Positions 1 through 8,605 of a DNA stretch of 64,000 nt are shown here, in pieces. The notes under the pieces were generated by a model. That model was given only the letters and a program-made list of their open reading frames with translations, was not told the origin of the DNA and did not search any database. The DNA is taken from contig NZ_FOZI01000001.1 of the NCBI RefSeq assembly GCF_900114495.1, forward strand, positions 1 to 64,000, written 5' to 3'. The DNA comes from Dyella sp. OK004. Its GTDB lineage: Bacteria; Pseudomonadota; Gammaproteobacteria; Xanthomonadales; Rhodanobacteraceae. Position 1 is the stretch's first letter, and each line of letters starts with the position of its first letter. A program made the translations under genes and the position numbers.

Positions 1-1191
1 TTACTTGATGACCTTGGAGACCACACCGGCGCCGACGGTACGACCGCCCTCGCGGATCGCGAAGCGCAGACCTTCGTCCATCGCGATCGGGTGGATCAGG
101 ACTGCCTTGATCTTAATGTTGTCGCCCGGCATCACCATCTCCACGCCCTCAGGCAGTTCGATGGCACCCGTCACGTCCGTGGTACGGAAGTAGAACTGCG
201 GACGGTAGCCCTTGAAGAACGGCGTGTGACGACCACCCTCGTCCTTCGACAGCACGTAGATCTCGCCTTCAAACTCGGTGTGCGGGGTGATCGAACCCGG
301 CTTGGCCAGCACCTGGCCACGCTCCACGTCGTCACGCTTCAGACCGCGCAGCAGCAGACCGGCGTTGTCGCCCGCCTGGCCCTGATCCAGCAGCTTGCGG
401 AACATTTCCACGCCGGTCACGGTGGTCTTCTGGGTCGGACGGATACCGACCACTTCGATTTCGTCACCGACCTTGATGATGCCGCGCTCGATACGACCAG
501 TCACCACGGTACCGCGGCCCGAGATCGAGAACACGTCTTCCACCGGCATCAGGAACGGCTTGTCGATCGCACGCTCCGGCTGCGGAATGTAGCTGTCCAG
601 CGCTTCCACCAGCTTGATGATCGCCGGCACGCCAATCTCCGACTGGTCGCCTTCCAGCGCCAGACGGGCCGAGCCGTGGATGATCGGGGTGTCGTCGCCC
701 GGGAACTCGTACTTCGACAGCAGCTCGCGCACTTCCATCTCAACCAGCTCGAGCAGCTCGGCGTCGTCCACCATGTCGGCCTTGTTCAGGAACACGACGA
801 TGTACGGCACGCCCACCTGGCGCGACAGCAGGATGTGTTCGCGGGTCTGCGGCATCGGGCCGTCAGCGGCCGAGCACACCAGGATCGCACCGTCCATCTG
901 CGCCGCACCCGTGATCATGTTCTTCACGTAGTCGGCGTGGCCCGGGCAGTCCACGTGGGCGTAGTGGCGGTTCGGCGATTCGTATTCGACGTGCGCGGTC
1001 GAGATCGTGATGCCACGGGCCTTCTCTTCCGGCGCCGCATCAATCGCGTCATATGCCTTGAACTCGCCACCAAAACGCTCTGCACCCACCTTCGTCAGCG
1101 CGGCCGTCAGCGTCGTCTTGCCGTGGTCCACGTGACCGATCGTGCCGACGTTGACGTGCGGCTTCGTGCGCTCGAATTTACCCTTTGCCAT
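1..1191 (-). CDS. tuf: Elongation factor Tu
   Basis: Complete EF-Tu of 396 residues, the usual length. It is the GTPase that delivers aminoacyl-tRNA to the ribosomal A site. Visible motifs are the P-loop GHVDHGKTT near residue 19, DCPGH near 81 and NKAD near 136, followed by the two beta-barrel domains. The stop codon is at the first base of the window. It lies about 70 bp downstream of tRNA-Thr in the order Tyr-Gly-Thr-tuf, the same order as the tRNA-tufB operon of E. coli, so this is probably the tufB-type copy. It is most likely transcribed with the tRNAs from the promoter at 1552-1580. Confidence 0.98.
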   Translation of the reverse strand: MAKGKFERTKPHVNVGTIGHVDHGKTTLTAALTKVGAERFGGEFKAYDAIDAAPEEKARGITISTAHVEYESPNRHYAHVDCPGHADYVKNMITGAAQMDGAILVCSAADGPMPQTREHILLSRQVGVPYIVVFLNKADMVDDAELLELVEMEVRELLSKYEFPGDDTPIIHGSARLALEGDQSEIGVPAIIKLVEALDSYIPQPERAIDKPFLMPVEDVFSISGRGTVVTGRIERGIIKVGDEIEVVGIRPTQKTTVTGVEMFRKLLDQGQAGDNAGLLLRGLKRDDVERGQVLAKPGSITPHTEFEGEIYVLSKDEGGRHTPFFKGYRPQFYFRTTDVTGAIELPEGVEMVMPGDNIKIKAVLIHPIAMDEGLRFAIREGGRTVGAGVVSKVIK

Positions 1192-1259
1192 ACGCGTTAA
1201 ACCCCGATGGAGTCAAAAACAAGAAAAGTGGAATGCGATAACCGCAGCGACCAGCGAAA

Positions 1260-1335
<76 letters not shown>

Positions 1336-1360
1336 ACGAAAACATCCAGACCGAGATCAA

Positions 1361-1434
<74 letters not shown>

Positions 1435-1451
1435 CCTACGCGGAACTCGTC

Positions 1452-1537
1452 TGGTGGAGGGAGGTGGATTCGAACCACCGAAGGCGTAAGCCAGCAGATT
1501 TACAGTCTGCCCCCGTTGGCCGCTTGGGTATCCCTCC
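1452..1537 (-). tRNA. tRNA-Tyr (anticodon GTA)
   Basis: An 86-nt class II tRNA with a long variable arm. The 5' end is GGAGGGATACC, CCA is encoded, and the anticodon loop CTGTAAA gives GTA. It is the first gene of the Tyr-Gly-Thr-tuf transcript. Confidence 0.97.
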
Positions 1538-1551
1538 AACAAAGAACGGCT

Positions 1552-1580
1552 ATTGTGTGGATCAGGCCTCAGCCTGTCAA
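1552..1580 (-). promoter_or_regulatory. Sigma-70 promoter of the tRNA-tuf operon
   Basis: On the minus strand a perfect -35 box TTGACA (1575-1580) is followed by 17 bp and then CACAAT (1552-1557), 4 of 6 matches to the -10 consensus. The predicted start lies about 8 bp before tRNA-Tyr, as expected for a strong stable-RNA promoter. Confidence 0.75.
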
Positions 1581-1641
1581 CACCTGAACGCCGAAAACTT
1601 GCATGCCACGGCGATGATTTTTGCCTCGCCAGCGCCAACAA

Positions 1642-2130
1642 TCATTCGTCAGCAACAGCCCGCGTATCGATCAGCTGCTCCATCTCCTTGGAGAGATCCA
1701 TCAGTCGCCGGGCCTGCGCCTGCAACTGGCGCTCATTGTCATCGCGCGGCTCCCAAGCCGGCACCGGTGTCGGCTTGCCGTCGGGACTATCCAGCGCCAC
1801 GAACACCATCACGCAACTGGTCGCCAGACGGTGCTCGTCCTTGCGCAGATCACGCGCCAGCACATCCACCGCCATATGCATGCTCGAGCGCCCGGTATGG
1901 ATCAGGCGCGCCCGCACCGTCACCAGATCGCCGATAAGGATCGGTGCGACAAACTGGATTCCGCTGACTGACGCCGTCACGCAGTACGCGCCGCTCCATG
2001 CCACCGCACAGGCGTACCCCGCCTGATCGATCCACTTCATCGCCATGCCGCCATGCACCTTGCCGCCGAAATTCACATCGGTGGGCTGGGCGAGGAAACG
2101 GAAATTCACTTCGTGTTGCTGGCCTGGCAT
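1642..2130 (-). CDS. Acyl-CoA thioesterase, hotdog fold (YciA/BFIT-like)
   Basis: A single-hotdog acyl-CoA hydrolase of 162 residues, expected to cleave acyl-CoA to free acid and CoA. The family pattern is clear: the NFGGKVHGGMAMKWID stretch near the N terminus (catalytic-loop region), GIQFVAPILIGD and VMVFVALD. The C-terminal tail of about 40 residues is charged and probably helical. I chose ATG at 2130 because GGAG lies 5 bp before it; an in-frame ATG at 2157 would add nine residues. It is transcribed towards the tRNA operon and is probably monocistronic. The natural substrate chain length cannot be read from sequence. Confidence 0.9.
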   Translation of the reverse strand: MPGQQHEVNFRFLAQPTDVNFGGKVHGGMAMKWIDQAGYACAVAWSGAYCVTASVSGIQFVAPILIGDLVTVRARLIHTGRSSMHMAVDVLARDLRKDEHRLATSCVMVFVALDSPDGKPTPVPAWEPRDDNERQLQAQARRLMDLSKEMEQLIDTRAVADE

Positions 2131-2169
2131 GCGAACTCCGGCGGGCTGAACCTGCAAAAAGGTGGGTCA

Positions 2170-2676
2170 TTATGCCCGCTTGCGTGACGGCCTCGGTGCG
2201 GCATCCAAGTCCAGCACCATTGGCGTGGTCACCATGCCCTTGGGGGAGTGCCCTTCCGGCCCCGCCAGCACAAACCCCAGCCGCAGATACACCGGTACAG
2301 CGCAGCGAGAGGCGTTGAGCGTGAAGCGACGAGTGTCAGCACGACGCACCGCGTCCTGCATGGTTCGCTGCCATAGCCTTCGTGCAATGCCCCGCCCCTG
2401 GTAGCGGGTGCCAACAAAAAACTGCACCAGATGACTGTCGCCGCGCATGGCCGACACGCCCACCAACACCTCGCCCAGAAAGGCGAGGTGAAAGCGCTGC
2501 CCTTCAAGCAGCCTTTGCCTGATCCCTTTAGCACTAAAACGCAGCAACAAAGCGGCGCCTGCCTCAGGCGACTGATCCGGCAGCACCCAGCGCCTTGCCA
2601 CCCGTCGCACCAGGGCACCGATGGCCCGGGCATCCTCAGGTCGTCCAAGACGCATGCGCAATGCCGATGGGAACAT
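2170..2676 (-). CDS. GNAT-family N-acetyltransferase
   Basis: A 168-residue single-domain GNAT protein. It carries the acetyl-CoA binding signature (FFVGTRYQGRGIARRLW, the Q/RxxGxG/A motif) in the middle and the NASRCAVPVYLRLGFV motif near the C terminus. The acceptor substrate is unknown. ATG at 2676 has GGAG 8 bp upstream. It lies 39 bp upstream of the thioesterase gene on the same strand and may be co-transcribed with it. The terminator at 2728-2755 separates it from ychF. Confidence 0.9.
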   Translation of the reverse strand: MFPSALRMRLGRPEDARAIGALVRRVARRWVLPDQSPEAGAALLLRFSAKGIRQRLLEGQRFHLAFLGEVLVGVSAMRGDSHLVQFFVGTRYQGRGIARRLWQRTMQDAVRRADTRRFTLNASRCAVPVYLRLGFVLAGPEGHSPKGMVTTPMVLDLDAAPRPSRKRA

Positions 2677-2727
2677 GCGGTATCTCCGTCACTTCAGCAG
2701 ACGCAGTGTGGCAATGGTCGGAGAAAA

Positions 2728-2755
2728 GAGAAGCCCCGCCAAGGCGGGGCTTCTC
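2728..2755 (-). terminator. Rho-independent terminator of ychF
   Basis: A 13-bp perfect stem (GAGAAGCCCCGCC and its complement) with a 2-nt loop. On the minus strand it is followed by a pyrimidine-rich TTTTCTC tract, and it starts 22 bp after the ychF stop. Confidence 0.85.
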
Positions 2756-2777
2756 GAGAGCAAGCTGACCCGAAAGA

Positions 2778-3869
2778 TCAGACGTTGAACAGGAAGTGCA
2801 GCACGTCACCGTCCTTGACGATGTAGTCCTTGCCTTCCTTGCGCAGGCGGCCCGCAGCCGCCGCACCCGCCTCGCCCTTGTACTGGATGAAGTCGTCATA
2901 GCCAACCGTTTCGGCACGGATGAAACCGCGCTCGAAGTCGGTGTGAATCACACCTGCCGCCTGTGGCGCGGTGGAGCCACGCTTGACGGTCCAGGCGCGC
3001 ACCTCCTTCACGCCCGCAGTGAAGTAGGTCTGCAGATCGAGCAGCTTGTAACCCGCGCGGATCACGCGATTGAGGCCCGGCTCTTCGAGGCCAAGATCCT
3101 TGAGGAACTCATCACGGTCGGCATCCTCGAGCTGCGAAAGCTCTTCTTCGATCGCCGCGCAGACCGGCACCACTTCCGCACCCTCGGTGAGCGCACGCTG
3201 GCGCACCACGTCGAGATGCGGATTGTTCTCGAAACCGTCCTCTCGCACGTTGGCGATGTACATCAGCGGCTTGAGCGTGAGCAGGAACAGGTCGCGCACC
3301 AGCGCCTTTTCCTCTTCGTCCAGACCCAGGCTGCGTGCCGACTTGCCTTCGTTGAGACCGGCGGCCAGCTTCTGCAGCACCGGCTTCTTGGCCTGCGCTT
3401 CCTTGTCGTTAGCCTTGGCGGCACGCTCGGCGCGATTCAGCGCCCTCTCCACCGAATCAAGATCAGCCAGCGCCAGCTCGGTGTCGATGGTTTCGATGTC
3501 GGCGATCGGATCCACCTTGCCTGCCACATGCACGATGTCGCTGTGCTCGAAGCAACGCACCACGTGGGCAATCGCATCCACTTCACGGATATGCGCAAGG
3601 AATTTGTTGCCGAGGCCTTCGCCTTTCGACGCGCCCGCCACCAGACCCGCGATATCGACAAATTCCACCGCCGTCGGCACCACCTTCTGAGGATTGACGA
3701 TGCCCGACAGCGCCTGCAGACGAGGATCCGGCACCGGCACCACACCCACGTTCGGCTCGATGGTGCAGAACGGGAAGTTGGCGGCAGCAATGCCCGCCTT
3801 GGTCAGCGCATTGAACAGAGTGGACTTGCCGACGTTAGGCAAGCCGACGATGCCGCATTTGATGCCCAT
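2778..3869 (-). CDS. ychF: Ribosome-associated ATPase/GTPase YchF (OLA1 family)
   Basis: Complete at 363 residues, the standard size. YchF is an Obg-family P-loop NTPase that prefers ATP and binds ribosomes; it influences translation and oxidative-stress responses. The P-loop GLPNVGKS lies at residues 8-15 and [17 protein letters not shown] forms the switch region. A central coiled-coil insertion is followed by a C-terminal TGS domain ending in the conserved [16 protein letters not shown]-type tail. It follows pth in the conserved prs-rplY-pth-ychF order; the 144-bp gap may hold its own promoter. Confidence 0.97.
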   Translation of the reverse strand: MGIKCGIVGLPNVGKSTLFNALTKAGIAAANFPFCTIEPNVGVVPVPDPRLQALSGIVNPQKVVPTAVEFVDIAGLVAGASKGEGLGNKFLAHIREVDAIAHVVRCFEHSDIVHVAGKVDPIADIETIDTELALADLDSVERALNRAERAAKANDKEAQAKKPVLQKLAAGLNEGKSARSLGLDEEEKALVRDLFLLTLKPLMYIANVREDGFENNPHLDVVRQRALTEGAEVVPVCAAIEEELSQLEDADRDEFLKDLGLEEPGLNRVIRAGYKLLDLQTYFTAGVKEVRAWTVKRGSTAPQAAGVIHTDFERGFIRAETVGYDDFIQYKGEAGAAAAGRLRKEGKDYIVKDGDVLHFLFNV

Positions 3870-4013
3870 GGAGTGATCCGTAAAGAGTTGAGCCGGCGAT
3901 GTCGCCGCCTGAAAAGGGGTAAAGCGTAAAGAGCAAAAGCAGGCGCACTGCGTTTCCTCTTTGCGCTTCGCATCAGCGAAAACGCAACCTTACAGCAAGC
4001 ACCGCAAGCGACT

Positions 4014-4595
4014 TCACGCCGCCGGTGTATGCAGCTGTTGCATAGCCTTGTCGAATTGCCCGTCCACAGCCAACGGCAACACATCTAGCGCGCGACCGAT
4101 ACCGTCGACGATGGCGTCCTCGTCCTTGGCGGAAGGACGGCCCAGCACCCATGGCGTAACCCTGTCCTTGTGACCGGGGTGGCCGATGCCGACGCGCAGG
4201 CGGTGGAACTTGGCATGACCCAGATGCGCCACGATGTCGCGCAGGCCGTTCTGACCACCATGGCCGCCATCGAACTTCAGGCGCACCGTACCGGCGTCCA
4301 GATCCAACTCGTCATGCGCCACCAGGCACTCGTCCGGCTCGATCTTGTAGTAGCGCAGCGCCGAAACCACAGCGATGCCGCTCTTGTTCATGAAGGTGGC
4401 AGGCTTGAGCAACCATACCGACTCGCCGCCGATACGGACCTTGCAGGTCTCGCCGTGCAGCTTCCCGTCGAAGCCCCAGCGCTCGCCCAGCCCTGCTGCG
4501 AGGGCGTCAACAAACCAGAACCCGGCGTTGTGCCGGGTTCTGAGATATTCGGCACCGGGATTACCCAGCCCGACAATGAGGCGTAAACCCGCCAT
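4014..4595 (-). CDS. pth: Peptidyl-tRNA hydrolase
   Basis: A 193-residue Pth that recycles peptidyl-tRNA released by abortive translation. Key residues are visible: the GLGNPGAEY start, catalytic His22 in TRHNAGFW, FMNKSG with its substrate-binding Asn, HDELDL, and GGHGGQNGLRDI. The ATG at 4595 gives the canonical MAGLRLIVGLGNPG start. A TTG at 4604 would add three residues and has no better ribosome-binding site. It lies between rplY and ychF, the usual order. Confidence 0.97.
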   Translation of the reverse strand: MAGLRLIVGLGNPGAEYLRTRHNAGFWFVDALAAGLGERWGFDGKLHGETCKVRIGGESVWLLKPATFMNKSGIAVVSALRYYKIEPDECLVAHDELDLDAGTVRLKFDGGHGGQNGLRDIVAHLGHAKFHRLRVGIGHPGHKDRVTPWVLGRPSAKDEDAIVDGIGRALDVLPLAVDGQFDKAMQQLHTPAA

Positions 4596-4655
4596 GCTAG
4601 GCAAGCAAGCACATCGACAACTCGCGCACCCAGGGCACGCGAGCCGTCATGCGAC

Positions 4656-5312
4656 TTACTTCTTGGCGTCCTTGCTGGCGTCGGCGGCCGGAGCAGCCTC
4701 GCCTTCAGCGGCCGGGGCGGCCTCGGCCTCTTCCTTCACCGTGTTGGCGGTGACGACAGCGATGTCGTGGTCCGCGCCCAGGTGCAGCGCCAGGATTTCC
4801 ACACCGGCCGGCAGCTTGATCTGCGACAGATGGACGATCTCGCCCGGATTCAGGTCGGACAAGTCGACTTCCAGGAATTCCGGCAGGTTCTTCGGCAGGC
4901 AGGAGACTTCCACTTCGGTCAGGTTATGCGAGATCACCACGCCCGAGGTCTTGCCGGCGGGGGATTTTTCCTGATTGAGGAAGTGCAGCGGCACATTCAC
5001 GCGAACTGCTTCGTTCTCGTTGATGCGCAGGAAGTCCATGTGCAGCATCTGCTGCTTGAACGGATGTTTCTGCCAGTCGCGCACCAGCACCTTCTGCACC
5101 TTGCCGTCGACGTTCAGGTCGAGGATCGACGAGAAGAACCACTCGTGCTTGGCAGCGAGCAGGATGGTGTTGTGCTCGATCTGGATGCTCTGCGGCGCTT
5201 GGCCGGCACCGTAAACGACGGCAGGCACGAAGTCCGCGTGACGCAGGCGGCGGCTCGCACCTTTCCCCTCGTCCGTACGGCTCTGAGCCTTGATTTCATG
5301 AGTCTGGGCCAT
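4656..5312 (-). CDS. rplY: 50S ribosomal protein L25, long (Ctc) form
   Basis: A 218-residue L25/TL5/Ctc protein that binds 5S rRNA. The N-terminal domain (about 1-95) has the GKGASRRLR 5S-binding region and HFLRINENEAVRVNVPLHF. The Ctc-type C-terminal beta domain follows, including LSDLNPGEIVHLSQIKLPAGVEI. The tail is a run of Ala and Glu. The long form differs from the roughly 94-residue E. coli L25 and is normal in xanthomonads. It lies between prs and pth. Confidence 0.97.
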   Translation of the reverse strand: MAQTHEIKAQSRTDEGKGASRRLRHADFVPAVVYGAGQAPQSIQIEHNTILLAAKHEWFFSSILDLNVDGKVQKVLVRDWQKHPFKQQMLHMDFLRINENEAVRVNVPLHFLNQEKSPAGKTSGVVISHNLTEVEVSCLPKNLPEFLEVDLSDLNPGEIVHLSQIKLPAGVEILALHLGADHDIAVVTANTVKEEAEAAPAAEGEAAPAADASKDAKK

Positions 5313-5401
5313 GTTGGCATTACCTACTTCAGTAGTGATCCGCCTCGCGGCGGTTTAGGTGACTCCCCCGCGACCAGGAGAGCCAAGATGAGCGTTAGCC
5401 C

Positions 5402-6364
5402 TTAATCGATATAGAGCGAGCTGACCGATTCGCCGAATGCAATGCGGCGGATCGTTTCCGCCAACAGCTCGGCGACCGAGAGCTGACGGATCTTGGCGCA
5501 GGCCTGGGCTTCCGGGCGCAGCGGCAAGGTATTGGTGACCACCAGCTGATCGAGCTGGGAGCCTTCGATATTGCTGATCGCAGCACCCGACAACACCGGA
5601 TGCACGCAGTACGCCACCACCTTGCGAGCACCGCGCTCCTTCAAAGCCGCAGCTGCCGCGCAAAGCGTGCCAGCGGTATCGACGATGTCGTCGACCAGCA
5701 CGCAAGTCTTGCCGTCGACGTCACCAATGATATTCATCACCGTGGCCACATTGGCCTTCGGGCGACGCTTGTCGATGATCGCCAAATCCGCATCGTCCAG
5801 CCGCTTGGCCAGTGCGCGGGCGCGCACCACACCGCCAACGTCCGGACTCACCACGATCAGGTTGTCCATCGAGTGGTTGCGCCAGATGTCCGCCAGCAAC
5901 AGCGGCGAGGCATAGACGTTGTCCACCGGAATATCAAAAAAGCCCTGGATCTGGTCCGCGTGCAGATCCACCGTGAGCACCCGATCCACACCGACGGTGC
6001 CGATCATCTTGGCCACCATCTTCGCCGTGATCGGCACGCGCGCCGAACGCGGGCGACGATCCTGGCGGGCATAGCCGAAATACGGCATCACTGCAGTCAC
6101 GCTGGCCGCCGAAGCGCGCTTGAGCGCGTCCACCAGGGTCAGCAGCTCGAACAGATTTTCCGCGCTCGGCGCGCCCGTGGGCTGCAGCACGAACACCTCC
6201 TGGCGGCGGACGTTTTCCTCGATCTCGATCTGCGTCTCGCCGTCGCTGAAGCGACCAACCAGCGCCTTGCCGAGCGGCACGCCCAATCGCTGGGCCACGT
6301 CCTCGGCGAGAGCACGATGCGCATTGCCGGTAAAGAGCATCGGGCTGGAGGTATCAACGGTCAT
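5402..6364 (-). CDS. prs: Ribose-phosphate pyrophosphokinase (PRPP synthetase)
   Basis: A class I PRPP synthetase of 320 residues that makes PRPP from ribose 5-phosphate and ATP for nucleotide, His and Trp synthesis. It shows the ATP-binding flexible loop region ([19 protein letters not shown]), the catalytic KRRPKAN stretch, and the PRPP loop [14 protein letters not shown] in the C-terminal half. Its start lies 26 bp after the 3' end of tRNA-Gln, so the tRNA is probably processed from a shared transcript. Confidence 0.98.
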   Translation of the reverse strand: MTVDTSSPMLFTGNAHRALAEDVAQRLGVPLGKALVGRFSDGETQIEIEENVRRQEVFVLQPTGAPSAENLFELLTLVDALKRASAASVTAVMPYFGYARQDRRPRSARVPITAKMVAKMIGTVGVDRVLTVDLHADQIQGFFDIPVDNVYASPLLLADIWRNHSMDNLIVVSPDVGGVVRARALAKRLDDADLAIIDKRRPKANVATVMNIIGDVDGKTCVLVDDIVDTAGTLCAAAAALKERGARKVVAYCVHPVLSGAAISNIEGSQLDQLVVTNTLPLRPEAQACAKIRQLSVAELLAETIRRIAFGESVSSLYID

Positions 6365-6390
6365 TGTTATGAACCTTTAGCCATATGGAA

Positions 6391-6467
6391 TGGCTGGGGC
6401 GGCAGGATTCGAACCTGCGCATGCGGGAATCAAAATCCCGTGCCTTAACCAGCTTGGCGACGCCCCA
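6391..6467 (-). tRNA. tRNA-Gln (anticodon TTG)
   Basis: A 77-nt cloverleaf with acceptor arms TGGGGCG and CGCCCCA and an encoded CCA. The anticodon loop TTTTGAT gives TTG. It lies between ispE and prs, as in other xanthomonad chromosomes. Confidence 0.97.
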
Positions 6468-6514
6468 GTATTACTTTTTCCCGCTACGCACCCGGGCACT
6501 GGCACCCGACTGCC

Positions 6515-7912
6515 TTACCTCTCGACCCGTGCGCCGCCGCGATGACGCGCCAAAGTCTGCTGCAAGGGCGAAACATTCACACCCATGGCCACTCGGGCCG
6601 TGAATGCCGGCGGACATTGCCCGACCACGAGCTCTGCCCGTTCCTGCGACTTGGTCTCCAGGAACACGCAGCCACCGCTGCCGGAGACTCGTCCGCTGCC
6701 GTAATCGCGGAGCCAGTCCTGCGCTGCCGCCACCCGCGGGTGACGCGCACGCACAACCGGCTCGAACGCGTTTCCAGCCGTTTCGCCCGAAACAAAGGAT
6801 GAAATTGTGGCTGGCGGAGCATTTCGTGTCAATTCAGATGCTTGAAAAAGCGCTGCGGTGGGCACGTGTTCGTGGGGATCAAGCACCGCGTACCAACGCC
6901 TGGGAAGCGAAATGGGTTCCAACTTCTCGCCCACACCCTCGGCCCAGGCCGAGCGCCCGCGCACGAATACCGGTACGTCGGCACCGAGCTGCCGCCCCAG
7001 TTCGGCCAGGGCATCCTCGTCCAATCCGGTAGCCCAGAGCTGGTTCAGCGCCACCAGCACGGTGGCCGCATCCGAACTGCCGCCACCCAGGCCGCCGCCC
7101 ATCGGGATGCGCTTCTCCAGCTCGATATCCACTCCGGCACCATTGGTGGCGTGAGGCTGCAGCAGCTGCGCTGCGCTGACCATCAGATCGCTTTCTTCCG
7201 GCACTCCTGGCACATCGGTCAGGCGCCTGATCTGTCCGTCCCGACGCGGCCGCAAACGAACCTCATCACCCCAATCGAGCAGGCGGAACACAGTCTGCAG
7301 CTCGTGATAACCGTCCGGACGGCGCCCGGTAATCCGCAGGAACAGATTCAACTTGGCTGGAGCCGGCCATACCGTCCAATCATCCGCTGCGGGAGGCGCC
7401 AGGGGGCGGCTCATGAAGACCCGCAAGTCGTCCGGAAAACCATTCTCCTGATCCCGCTCTCGGGCGAAGGCAAAGACCGGATCGTTTTTGTCGACCTCGA
7501 CAAAGCCATGCCGGGTATAGAACGGGCCGTTCCAAGGCACATCCGCCAACGTGCCCAGATCCACCCGCCGATAGCCCGCCGCGCGCGCCCAGGCGCAGGC
7601 ATGCTCGAGCAGATCCGCGCCGATGCCACGCCGCCCCCAGTCGGGCAGCACATCGATCTCGGCCACGCCAATGCTGCTGCCGCCCTCTTCCGTATCCAGC
7701 CAGATAAAGCCCACCGGTTCGGCATCGGCGTCGCTGAGCGCCACCCAGACCATGCCGCGCTCGATCGCCTGCAGCAGCAGCTCTGGCGGCATCGATACAT
7801 GCACATAGAACGGCCAGGCGCGATGGCCGCGGAACAATTCCATGGCGGCACGCTCAATGGCGCACAAAGCCTCGACCTGAGCAGGCACCGCGCGCTCGAT
7901 GTGATACGTCAT
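6515..7912 (-). CDS. ispE: GNAT acetyltransferase fused in frame to IspE (CDP-ME kinase)
   Basis: A single open frame of 465 codons encodes two domains. Residues 1-170 form a GNAT acetyltransferase (EIDVLPDWGRRGIGADLLEHA acetyl-CoA loop region near 85-105, FYTRHGFVEVD near 131). Residues 178-465 form a complete GHMP kinase, IspE, which phosphorylates CDP-methylerythritol in the MEP isoprenoid pathway. IspE marks are PAPAKLNLFLRITGRRPDGYH near 183 and the glycine-rich ATP loop PMGGGLGGGSSDAA near 270. Met167 (base 7414) could serve as a separate IspE start, because MSRPL also looks like a normal GNAT C terminus. Whether the product is one or two proteins is open. It lies between lolB and tRNA-Gln, the normal ispE position. 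Confidence 0.9.
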   Translation of the reverse strand: MTYHIERAVPAQVEALCAIERAAMELFRGHRAWPFYVHVSMPPELLLQAIERGMVWVALSDADAEPVGFIWLDTEEGGSSIGVAEIDVLPDWGRRGIGADLLEHACAWARAAGYRRVDLGTLADVPWNGPFYTRHGFVEVDKNDPVFAFARERDQENGFPDDLRVFMSRPLAPPAADDWTVWPAPAKLNLFLRITGRRPDGYHELQTVFRLLDWGDEVRLRPRRDGQIRRLTDVPGVPEESDLMVSAAQLLQPHATNGAGVDIELEKRIPMGGGLGGGSSDAATVLVALNQLWATGLDEDALAELGRQLGADVPVFVRGRSAWAEGVGEKLEPISLPRRWYAVLDPHEHVPTAALFQASELTRNAPPATISSFVSGETAGNAFEPVVRARHPRVAAAQDWLRDYGSGRVSGSGGCVFLETKSQERAELVVGQCPPAFTARVAMGVNVSPLQQTLARHRGGARVER

Positions 7913-7981
7913 GACGATTCCGTTGTGCGGCCAGCGTCCGCAAGGGGCGCAAAGCCTAACCCATGCGCCCCGCGACAGGGT

Positions 7982-8605
7982 TCAGTTGAAGGTCCAGGAT
8001 TCGATCGACAGCCGAACCTTGTAGGGCGGCTTCTCAGCAAACACCTTGGTCGGCATAGGTGGCTGGCGACCCGCATCCCACTCGCGGTAGTCCACATCCC
8101 AACCATCCTGCTGCAACAGGGAGGGCAAGCGATTCACCCCGAAATTGAGTTCCGCCGGGCCGCTGTCGGCACGGAGCCCCAGCACCCAGGCGCGCAGATC
8201 GCGCAACGGCACTTCCCAGCCCAGCGCCTTGTGCATCAGCGATTCGGCATCCGGTCCGCGCAGCGGACCGCCGTCCAACCCTTCCAGCAGCGCCCCATCC
8301 GGCCCGCCGCTAAGGCGGAAGCTCTTGCCGATCACCGGCGAGCGCAGGGTGAATTCATAGCGTTCGCCATTCTGGGTCCAGTTGAGCGTGCCGCTGCCAC
8401 CGTCCTTGCCATCGGACACGCCGAGCTTGCCCTGCAGGCTCCAATGATCGGCACTAGCAAGCGCCCGTTCGCGTGCTTCCTGCTCGCCAAGCAAAGCGGC
8501 GTCGCCCTTCATACGGATGGCCGGCGTCGGTACACAGGCGGCGAGCAGCAGCGGCAAGGCGGCTCCGAGGTATCGGAGGCCGCGCTTCTGGGACGTGTGG
8601 GTCAT
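7982..8605 (-). CDS. lolB: Outer-membrane lipoprotein LolB
   Basis: A 207-residue lipoprotein with a signal peptide and lipobox LLAAC (lipidated Cys24). LolB receives lipoproteins from the periplasmic carrier LolA and inserts them in the outer membrane. Family features are WSLQGKLGVSDG, GTLNWTQNGERYEFTL, and the conserved region around ALGWEVPLRDLRAWVLG. Its start overlaps the stop of the TPR gene by 4 bp (ATGA), so the two are translationally coupled, and ispE follows. Confidence 0.95.
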   Translation of the reverse strand: MTHTSQKRGLRYLGAALPLLLAACVPTPAIRMKGDAALLGEQEARERALASADHWSLQGKLGVSDGKDGGSGTLNWTQNGERYEFTLRSPVIGKSFRLSGGPDGALLEGLDGGPLRGPDAESLMHKALGWEVPLRDLRAWVLGLRADSGPAELNFGVNRLPSLLQQDGWDVDYREWDAGRQPPMPTKVFAEKPPYKVRLSIESWTFN

